Below, piece after piece: positions 1 to 4,836 of a stretch of 15,206 bases of DNA. Numbering within the stretch: position 1 is the first letter of the stretch; every line of letters begins with the position of its first letter. Position numbers and translations under genes: made by a program. This DNA is from JAVBMJ01 sp031552535 (GTDB lineage Bacteria; Bacteroidota; Bacteroidia; Bacteroidales; Rikenellaceae): the NCBI GenBank assembly GCA_031552535.1, contig JAVBMJ010000073.1, positions 1 through 15,206 of the forward strand, in the 5' to 3' direction. The notes under the pieces were generated by a model. That model was not told the origin of the DNA and ran no database searches. It saw nothing but the letters and a program-made list of their open reading frames with translations.

Positions 1-2
1 CG

Positions 3-104
3 GCTGAATCTTTCAACGCCAAAATCAAAGCTTTCAGAGCTCAACTCAGAGGTATCGTAGACATACCATACTTCATTTTCAGACTCGCTAAAATTTTCGC
101 CTGA
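3..104 (+). CDS. C-terminal tail of an ISAon1/ISL3-like DDE transposase (cut by window edge)
   Basis: An open frame enters from the left edge and stops at TGA 102-104, giving 33 residues that begin AESFNAKIKAFRAQ and end RLAKIFA. The pattern SFNAKIKAFRAQxRG followed by a hydrophobic FRLAK segment is what I recognise as the extreme C-terminus of the ISL3-related transposases called ISAon1 in Bacteroidetes, just after the last catalytic region. The catalytic residues lie outside the window. About 30 bases follow (CACCAACCTACTTTTCGGAC and on to about position 137) that could be the element's terminal repeat, but the partner end is not visible. The family call rests on a short recognisable segment. 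Whether the rest of the element is intact cannot be judged. Confidence 0.65.
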   Translation, partial: AESFNAKIKAFRAQLRGIVDIPYFIFRLAKIFA

Positions 105-142
105 AAAAACTCACCAACCTACTTTTCGGACTGAGCCTAAGA

Positions 143-499
143 ATGAGAGTGGTTCCGGCGAACGGCCTGTCACGACCGGAAAGATGTTGTGCGGACTATC
201 AGAAACTGCTTCGCAGTAATGGGATGAAGGCCAGCATGACCGGATCCTGCGATCCTTACGCCAACGCTATTGCCGAACGGGTGAACGGCATCCTCAAGCA
301 GGAGTTTGGTCTGGAAAGCTATCGTTGTTCATTGAAGAGCTTACGCGAAGTGGCCGGCCGGGCTGTTGAAAGGTACAACACTCGCCGTCAACACCTCTCT
401 TGGAAAATGCCGACCCCCGAACAGATGCTCCGGCAACGCACACTGACCAAAGCGACATATAAAACAAAGTTACCCGTTGGCGCATGCGCCAACGGGTAA
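143..499 (+). pseudogene. 5'-truncated IS3-family (IS150-group) transposase OrfB remnant
   Basis: The frame encodes the last third of an IS3-type DDE integrase-fold transposase. YQKLLRSNGMKASMT, then DPYANAIAERVNGILKQEF, matches the segment around the third catalytic residue, the glutamate of AERVNG. It ends with the usual ERYNTRRQHLSWKMPTPEQ pattern before the C-terminus. The first two catalytic aspartates and the whole N-terminal half are missing. The expected HSDRG motif just upstream survives only as a disturbed stretch (about 171-190) where the reading frame looks shifted. The nominal ATG at 143 is therefore not a native start. The remnant follows directly on the ISAon1-like transposase end, suggesting that one element landed in or recombined next to the other. 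It is very unlikely to encode a working enzyme. Confidence 0.85.
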
Positions 500-501
500 C
501 T
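468..501. repeat. Perfect 34-bp palindrome at the transposase 3' end
   Basis: Two 17-base arms meet at 484/485 with no spacer and no mismatch. The left arm begins AGTTACCCGTTGG and the centre is CGCATGCG. The transposase stop codon TAA at 497-499 lies inside the right arm. In RNA it would form a very stable hairpin, so it may act as a terminator or block read-through at the end of the element. There is no run of T directly after it; the nearest is CCTTTTT near 512-518. Confidence 0.85.
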
Positions 502-533
502 CAAACTAACGTCCTTTTTAATGTCTAATCTTG

Positions 534-555
534 TAGCCTTTTTTAGGACGGGACA
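534..555. repeat. Candidate right terminal repeat of the IS3-family element
   Basis: The bases TAGCCTTTTTTAGGACGGGA and the following CA lie 35 bases after the transposase stop. They resemble the outer end of IS150-type elements in Bacteroidetes, which finish in an AGGACGGGACA-like sequence. The left end is not present, so the match cannot be confirmed from this window. If correct, host DNA resumes at about 556, only about 60 bases past the end of rpmA. Confidence 0.3.
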
Positions 556-618
556 ATGTTTCTGGATTTCCTGTTTGCAATATCAGAATTCCCATATAGG
601 AAACCCTCATGAAACGAA

Positions 619-879
619 TTATTCAGCTATCGGCGTCACGCTTACATAAGACTTACCCGATGCTTTCTTCGAGAAAGTCACCGTGCCGTCCGTAAGAGCG
701 AACAGGGTGTGGTCCTTGCCCAGGCCGACATTCTCGCCCGGATTGTGTACCGTACCCCTCTGGCGTACTATAATATTGCCCGCCTTAGCGAACTGGCCGC
801 CGAATAATTTGACCCCCAAACGTTTGCTCTCCGACTCACGGCCGTTCTTAGAGCTACCTACACCTTTCTTGTGTGCCAT
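619..879 (-). CDS. rpmA: 50S ribosomal protein L27
   Basis: This 86-residue protein begins MAHKKGVGSSKNGRES, the diagnostic L27 N-terminus, whose flexible tail reaches the peptidyl-transferase centre. The core GNIIVRQRGT, then VGLGKDHTLFALTDG, is the conserved beta-barrel fold. Length is normal for the family. The ATG start gives the natural mature N-terminus, with no cleavable extension of the kind seen in Firmicutes. It lies 19 bases downstream of rplU, the near-universal L21-L27 arrangement, and is probably co-transcribed from the rplU promoter. The bases before the ATG are A/T-rich with no clear Shine-Dalgarno sequence. Insertion-sequence debris begins shortly after its stop, so this gene marks the edge of the conserved host segment. 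Confidence 0.98.
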   Translation of the reverse strand: MAHKKGVGSSKNGRESESKRLGVKLFGGQFAKAGNIIVRQRGTVHNPGENVGLGKDHTLFALTDGTVTFSKKASGKSYVSVTPIAE

Positions 880-898
880 CTTCTAAAAATTTTTACCG

Positions 899-1213
899 TT
901 AGGAAACCACAATGTCGTTGATCAAGATTTGGGTCAGATACTGCCTGTGGCCATTCTGTTTCTGATACCCTTTCCTGCGCTTTTTCTTGAAAACGAGAAC
1001 CTTATCGTCTTTCAAGTGCTTAAGGATAGTTGCATTCACCGAGGCGCCTTTTACAACAGGTGCACCTACATTGACCTGACCGTCGGAATCCGTTAGCAGT
1101 ACCTGATCGAAGCTGACAGAGGAGCCTTCCTCCCCCGTGAGACGGTTAACATAGAACTTACGACCTTTCTCAACTTTAAATTGTTGACCTGCAATTTCTA
1201 CAATTACGTACAT
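899..1213 (-). CDS. rplU: 50S ribosomal protein L21
   Basis: The 104-residue product begins MYVIVEIAGQQFKVEKGRKF, the standard L21 opening (YAIVxxGGKQYKVxEG type). It contains the VLVFKKKRRKGYQKQNGHRQ stretch, which corresponds to the conserved 23S rRNA-binding KxKRRKxYxxxxGHRQ motif, and ends with the usual TxIxI pattern. L21 is an early-assembly component of the large subunit that packs against 23S rRNA with L20. It is the first gene of an L21-L27 pair. Its start lies about 33 bases from a well-formed Bacteroidetes promoter -7 box (1246-1253), and it is preceded by AT-rich DNA rather than a Shine-Dalgarno sequence. Confidence 0.98.
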   Translation of the reverse strand: MYVIVEIAGQQFKVEKGRKFYVNRLTGEEGSSVSFDQVLLTDSDGQVNVGAPVVKGASVNATILKHLKDDKVLVFKKKRRKGYQKQNGHRQYLTQILINDIVVS

Positions 1214-1245
1214 TTATGAAATTTGCTTTTATACAAATTGGATCG

Positions 1246-1276
1246 CAAATATAAGCACATTTTGCGACAATACAAT
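1246..1276 (-). promoter_or_regulatory. Bacteroidetes-type promoter for rplU-rpmA
   Basis: Read on the minus strand, ATTG (1276-1273) is followed by exactly 19 bases and then TATATTTG (1253-1246). This fits the Bacteroidetes sigma-ABfr consensus TTTG-N19-TAnnTTTG, with one mismatch in the -33 box. Transcription should begin near 1239-1241, giving an untranslated leader of about 27 bases before the rplU ATG. This is the best-formed promoter in the window. Confidence 0.7.
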
Positions 1277-1288
1277 ACCAGGGTAAAT

Positions 1289-1313
1289 ATTTTCCATCCC
1301 AAATCTGGAAAAT
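1289..1313 (-). terminator. Possible terminator after the Csd-DUF3343 unit
   Basis: An 8-bp perfect stem (ATTTTCCA pairing with TGGAAAAT) encloses a 9-base loop. It lies between the DUF3343 stop and the rplU promoter, where a terminator would be expected. The stem is AT-rich and is followed on the minus strand only by ATTTACC rather than a clean T-run, so it would be a weak terminator at best. Confidence 0.3.
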
Positions 1314-1409
1314 CGTTCGGCTTTGCAATAAAACAAGATACCCGGAACAACCTGAATCCCCGCTGTTGCCGCTACGGGTTCAAGCATGCGACTCATACGG
1401 TGCCAGGGA

Positions 1410-1640
1410 TCAATATTCGAACGGCTCCACTCTGATGACCAGCTCGAGATCGGCCTCCACCTTTCGGAAATCGTCGAGTTTACCGGCCTCGAAAACCAGG
1501 CACATGCCGCACATCGACGATATGTCTTTCGGGGGAGGGATCACCCTGACCGGAATGTTGGCTCCGCGGCACGCCGCTTCGGTGCATATCACCGCACGTG
1601 CATTTTCAAAAAGGGCTATGTAATGCGACGGGGTTGTCAT
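1410..1640 (-). CDS. DUF3343 small protein, putative Se/S carrier-like
   Basis: This 76-residue protein has the DUF3343 hallmark arrangement: an N-terminal YIALFENARAVICTEAACRG segment, a PVRVIPPPKDISSMCGMCLVF segment carrying a CxxC pair (CGMC), and a short tail. DUF3343 proteins are found beside YedF, SelD and NifS-like desulfurases and are annotated as Se/S carrier-like; a carrier role is an inference from the cysteines and context, not proven. Its ATG overlaps the TGA of the cysteine desulfurase gene by 4 bases (ATGA), implying translational coupling and matched expression. The natural hypothesis is that the CGMC pair accepts persulfide or perselenide from the desulfurase. No signal peptide or membrane segment is visible, so it should be cytoplasmic. 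Confidence 0.85.
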   Translation of the reverse strand: MTTPSHYIALFENARAVICTEAACRGANIPVRVIPPPKDISSMCGMCLVFEAGKLDDFRKVEADLELVIRVEPFEY

Positions 1641-2773
1641 TTGTATTTAAGGCATAAAGAGGTTATGGCATTGACCAGATAGTCGAAATCCTCCGGCGTA
1701 TGGTAGGGCGAAATGGAGAGACGAACCGTACCCTCGGGAAAAGTACCCAGCGAACGGTGGGCCAAAGGAGCGCAATGCAAACCCTGGCGCGTCTCGATGG
1801 CGAATTCCGTGTAAAGCAACAGGCTCAGGCGGGAGGGAGTGATCTTGTGGTGGTTGATGGAAAAAAGTTCCGCCTGGTTGGCCGGATCCTGCGCGCAGTA
1901 GAGTATGATCTCATCGATCTGGGCTATCTTTGCCAGAAGGCGCAGGAAATCTTCCCGCGTATGCTGCGGTTGCGGCGGATTTTTCAATGCCGCCACGAGC
2001 CCGAATATGCCGGCAAGGTTCGGCGTTCCGGCCTCCATACGGTCGGGGAAAGCCTCGGGCATCAGGTAACTGTCTGAGCGGCTGCCAGTACCACCGTGGA
2101 TCATCGGGGTTATCTTCTGTGGATAAGCGGCATAAAACCCGCCCGTCCCCGTAGGGCCGAACAAACCCTTATGGCCGGTGAAGACCACATAGTCAGGCAG
2201 ACAATCGACTTTACGCCCACCGGGATTCAACCCTGCGGCAGTCATCGACTGCGAAGCATCGATCATAACCGGGATCTGTCCTGCCCAGGCAATGATCTCT
2301 TCAAGCGGTTGGATTACCCCATTGACGTTGCTTTGATGGTTGAGCACTATCAATTTGACACCCTCCCTGCTTACATTAGGCAGTTTTTTCAAATCTACCC
2401 GGCCGCTCCCGTCACCCGGCAACACCTCTATCTCCACCCCGCGAGTATCGGCCAAAAACTGCAACGGACGCATCGTGGCGTTATGCTCCAGCGGCGATAC
2501 CAGAACCTTGCCTCCGTCCAGGTCGAGACCCTTGAGCACGGTATTGGCCGCCGTAGTGGCGTTGGGGGTCATAAAGACATTTTCTGGTTTAGCCCCCAGT
2601 ATCCGGCCTATGATATCGCGGCACATCTCCACGGTAGCCGTGGTCTTCATGCTGCGCGGATAAAACGCCCGTCCATAATTGCCGCCGCACATCGTAAGAT
2701 ATTCCGTCACACTCTGCGCCACGGCAGAGGGTTTCGGAAACGAGGTGCTTGCATTGTCGAAATACAGATTCAT
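1637..2773 (-). CDS. Cysteine desulfurase family protein (NifS/CsdB-like, class V aminotransferase fold)
   Basis: The 378-residue PLP enzyme should release sulfur from cysteine, or selenium from selenocysteine, as a Cys-bound per(seleno)sulfide. It begins YFDNASTSFPKP. EHNA supplies His97, expected to stack on the cofactor, and IDASQS supplies Asp172 for the pyridine nitrogen. FTGHKGLFGPTGTGG supplies the Schiff-base Lys202. The persulfide-forming cysteine is Cys334 in RQGLHCAPLAHRSLGT, the signature of the compact cysteine-desulfurase family (TIGR01977-like) rather than housekeeping IscS. Length is normal for that family. It is coupled by overlap to the DUF3343 gene and lies downstream of yedF, suggesting delivery of sulfur or selenium to those partners. 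The 417-base upstream spacer holds an inverted-repeat element, so it may be expressed separately from yedF. Start is an ATG after AT-rich leader DNA. Confidence 0.93.
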   Translation of the reverse strand: MNLYFDNASTSFPKPSAVAQSVTEYLTMCGGNYGRAFYPRSMKTTATVEMCRDIIGRILGAKPENVFMTPNATTAANTVLKGLDLDGGKVLVSPLEHNATMRPLQFLADTRGVEIEVLPGDGSGRVDLKKLPNVSREGVKLIVLNHQSNVNGVIQPLEEIIAWAGQIPVMIDASQSMTAAGLNPGGRKVDCLPDYVVFTGHKGLFGPTGTGGFYAAYPQKITPMIHGGTGSRSDSYLMPEAFPDRMEAGTPNLAGIFGLVAALKNPPQPQHTREDFLRLLAKIAQIDEIILYCAQDPANQAELFSINHHKITPSRLSLLLYTEFAIETRQGLHCAPLAHRSLGTFPEGTVRLSISPYHTPEDFDYLVNAITSLCLKYK

Positions 2774-2858
2774 AATAAATTATATATTTTGGCCGGTCGT
2801 CTGATGCCGTAAACACTATCAGACCGATATCAATACATACTTTTTCCCAATAATTTTT

Positions 2859-3103
2859 AGAAACCGTTTAATTTTCCTATGGAAATATAGTGAAAGCTGT
2901 GAGGCAAAACGAAAACTTGGTTTCAGTGTTGCCCGAGGCGCATCCTATATTATGAAAAAAGATTTAAGTATATTCCGGATAACAGGATTGATTTTTGCGT
3001 GAAAACAGAGGAGCATAGCGGTGTCCTATGTAACGATATTTTAATGTAAGAAGCGGCCCGGAAGAACTTACAATACTTTCAAAAAGAAATTTAAACAGTT
3101 TCT
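2859..3103. repeat. Degenerate MITE-like inverted-repeat element between yedF and the desulfurase gene
   Basis: The left end AGAAACCGTTTAA at 2859 is matched in inverse by TTAAACAGTTTCT ending at 3103, giving a 245-bp element with imperfect termini. The right 115 bases (2989-3103) align with the right 113 bases of the element at 4641-4753. Shared blocks are TGATTTTT, a GAGG-G-ATAG-GGT stretch, TATnTAACGA, an AAG-GCGGC block and TTTAAACAGTTTCT. No convincing target duplication flanks it (TTTTT against TAGAA), so it may be old, rearranged or a remnant of a larger insertion sequence. It accounts for most of the 417-base gap between the two genes. I see no conserved open frame inside. Confidence 0.6.
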
Positions 3104-3190
3104 TAGAACTCAGGGAAACGCGTTGCCGCGGGCACCTGTGGTCGAACTCATGCAGGACATACATTCCCTCTGACTGACCTTAAATATTCA

Positions 3191-3817
3191 CTATGGATAT
3201 ATTACATGCCCGGTCTTAGACAGCATAGTGTTAATTTGCAGCATATTGCCTATCCTGCCGGCGACGATGTGGTCCTTGATACCAAAAAAATCCACACAAG
3301 CCCCGCAAAGCACGATCTTAACGCCTTTCTCCTCCAACATATTAAGCGACAACGATGTATCGCATTCGCCAGATGCGAGCAACACTCCGGAATTATATAA
3401 TATCAGCGCCGAAGGCAACTCTTCGAGCTCGATAAGGCTGTTGATGCACGAACGCATCAGTAGCGCCCCGAGTTCGTCGTCACCGTTGCCCATGATATGG
3501 CTCCTGACGACAACGATATAGTTACCCCGATTCGCAGGTTTTGCGTCACAAAACTCTTCCGCGTCGGTGGCGGCCACTGTATTGGTCCGCATTCCGGCAG
3601 AATCTGCGGCGGAAAATCCTATATGGAATATCCCGCCATGTTCTTCACATAACGGTTCATAACCCAACTCGATAAGATAATTCATCAGGTTGTCGCGCGA
3701 AGTCGCGTTGTCCGACAATATTTCGAACCGGGTCTCCTCAGGAGAGTCTATCAAAGCCCTTTTTGTTGATATCAGCGGGGCCGGGCACAGCATGCCACAT
3801 GTGTCTATGATCTTCAT
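3191..3817 (-). CDS. yedF: YedF-type sulfurtransferase-like selenium metabolism protein (TusA + DsrE-like)
   Basis: I choose the ATG at 3817 (208 residues, MKIIDTCGMLCPAPLI) because TusA domains begin right at this beta strand. An in-frame GTG at 3841 would add eight residues (MADEKNTF). Residues 1-70 form a TusA/SirA fold with the CPxP-type motif Cys11-Pro-Ala-Pro. About residues 95-208 are a DsrE-like domain with the CGACVDFFG motif near the end (Cys171 and Cys174), corresponding to the CGxCxDxxG of YedF proteins. YedF is associated by gene neighbourhood with SelD and with desulfurases, and is thought to take part in selenium or sulfur trafficking; the exact reaction is not established. Downstream on the same strand are the desulfurase and DUF3343 genes. 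No selD is in the window. Confidence 0.88.
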   Translation of the reverse strand: MKIIDTCGMLCPAPLISTKRALIDSPEETRFEILSDNATSRDNLMNYLIELGYEPLCEEHGGIFHIGFSAADSAGMRTNTVAATDAEEFCDAKPANRGNYIVVVRSHIMGNGDDELGALLMRSCINSLIELEELPSALILYNSGVLLASGECDTSLSLNMLEEKGVKIVLCGACVDFFGIKDHIVAGRIGNMLQINTMLSKTGHVIYP

Positions 3818-3897
3818 AAATGTATTTTTTTCATCTGCCACTCGTCGACACTCCCTGTCCCGGTCATATTATGGAGAGTAGGACTCACTACGGATCA

Positions 3898-3905
3898 CAA
3901 AGTTA
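3898..3905 (-). promoter_or_regulatory. Candidate -7 box upstream of yedF
   Basis: On the minus strand TAACTTTG fits TAnnTTTG, about 80 bases upstream of the chosen yedF ATG. No TTTG lies at the 19-base spacing; the only upstream TTTG is about 12 bases away. It sits in the 116-base smpB-facing spacer and would place yedF in a transcript separate from the upstream genes. Confidence 0.35.
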
Positions 3906-3933
3906 TATAAAACCGGACAAATAATAGCACGCC

Positions 3934-4389
3934 TTATTTTTTCATCGCACGATCCATCTCGCGGCGGGCGTCTTTTTCCTTAATGTAATCGCGTTTATCG
4001 AAACTCTTGCGACCCCGGCCGATGCCTATAACCACCTTTGCAAGCCCTTTTTCATTAAGGAACAACCTCATACCCACCACCGTAAGGCTCTTATCCTGCA
4101 TCATGCGCTCTATTTTTGATAGCTCGCGTTTCTGGAGCAGCAATTTACGGTCGCGCTTGGGCTGGTGGTTATTGTATGTCCCCCAATGATATTCCGATAT
4201 GTTGAGCCCGCGGATGAAAAGTTCGCCCGCGTGGAAGTAGCAATAGCAATCAACCATCGAACCCTTGCCCAGCCTCAGGGATTTGATCTCCGTGCCCACG
4301 AGCACTATTCCTGCCGTATATGTGTCGGTGATCTCGTAGTCGAACGAGGCCCTCTTATTTTTTATATTTATGTTACGATAGTCGCTCAT
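3934..4389 (-). CDS. smpB: SsrA-binding protein SmpB
   Basis: The 151-residue protein carries the SmpB signatures in order: KNKRASFDYEITDTYTAGIVLVGTEIKSLR, in which the residues VLVGTEIKSLR bind the tmRNA elbow; YCYFHAGELFIRGLNISEY; the HxPxRxRKLLL-like segment HQPKRDRKLLLQKRE; and the basic tail starting near GRGRKSFDKRDYIKEKD. SmpB brings tmRNA to stalled ribosomes, and its C-terminal tail enters the decoding centre. Length is typical. The ATG at 4389 is preceded by a small hairpin, GTGCC-TCCC-GGCAC (4399-4412), that would sit just ahead of the start in the mRNA and might limit initiation. The next gene upstream (tamL) ends about 450 bases away, beyond a MITE, so smpB is probably transcribed alone. 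Confidence 0.98.
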   Translation of the reverse strand: MSDYRNINIKNKRASFDYEITDTYTAGIVLVGTEIKSLRLGKGSMVDCYCYFHAGELFIRGLNISEYHWGTYNNHQPKRDRKLLLQKRELSKIERMMQDKSLTVVGMRLFLNEKGLAKVVIGIGRGRKSFDKRDYIKEKDARREMDRAMKK

Positions 4390-4483
4390 GGTCGCTGGGT
4401 GCCTCCCGGCACACGGGTAAGTTTAAATTAAGTAATAGAGGAAATTTATTTATCCGTATTTTGTTTTTTATATCCGGTAGATT

Positions 4484-4540
4484 TTTTTGCGTCACTTCCC
4501 GAAGGTTTAGCGGGCTAAACCGGGGAAGTGATGTGAAAAA
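4484..4540. other. Long imperfect hairpin flanked by T5 and A5 runs
   Basis: The core stem is GGTTTAG-CGGG-CTAAACC (4504-4521). A bulge follows, then TCACTTCCC pairing with GGAAGTGA (4492-4500 with 4524-4531), and the flanking TTTTT (4484-4488) can pair with AAAAA (4536-4540). On either strand the T-run precedes the stem and the A-run follows it, so it is not a canonical terminator in either direction. It lies in the 447-base spacer between tamL and smpB, 51 bases before the MITE. It may be another small repeat or an RNA structure in the smpB leader. Confidence 0.5.
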
Positions 4541-4591
4541 GATGCCGGTGGAGAAAAAATAAAATGGTTAAATAAATATTCGATATTACTT

Positions 4592-4753
4592 AGAAACTGT
4601 TTAAAAATATTACCGAAGTTATTTCACTTCTGTTTGTCGATGATTTTTTGTGGTGGGATGAGGCGAATAGTGGTTCTATTTAACGAATTCCACCGCGAAA
4701 AAGCGCGGCAAACAGCAGGACAAGAACAAGATTAATATTTTTAAACAGTTTCT
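4592..4753. mobile_element. MITE: 162-bp element with perfect 21-bp terminal inverted repeats
   Basis: The first 21 bases (4592-4612, beginning AGAAACTGTTTAAAAA) are exactly the reverse complement of 4733-4753. Both sides are flanked by TACTT (4587-4591 and 4754-4758), a 5-bp target-site duplication. The interior has no credible open frame, so the element would need a transposase supplied in trans. The right half resembles that of the element at 2859-3103, so two members of one family sit 1.5 kb apart. It fills much of the tamL-smpB spacer, and its right end is 83 bases from the tamL stop. Confidence 0.85.
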
Positions 4754-4836
4754 TACTTATGTCCTGAAAACTTGTCCGGCAAATTTCGACAAATGTACAA
4801 AATTTTTCCCACGGCAGGCAGTCGCAGGATAATCGA

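Noticed and set aside
560..618. Terminator of rpmA
   Set aside because: Only a 4-bp TTCC/GGAA stem around TATAT could be found, too weak to call.
2096..2812. 238-residue plus-strand open frame opposite the cysteine desulfurase gene
   Set aside because: The minus-strand frame contains all cysteine desulfurase motifs; the plus-strand product shows no family features.
2964..3164. 66-residue minus-strand open frame in the yedF-csd spacer
   Set aside because: It overlaps the right half of the inverted-repeat element and runs past its end, has no recognisable domain, and its counterpart in the related MITE is not preserved as a frame.
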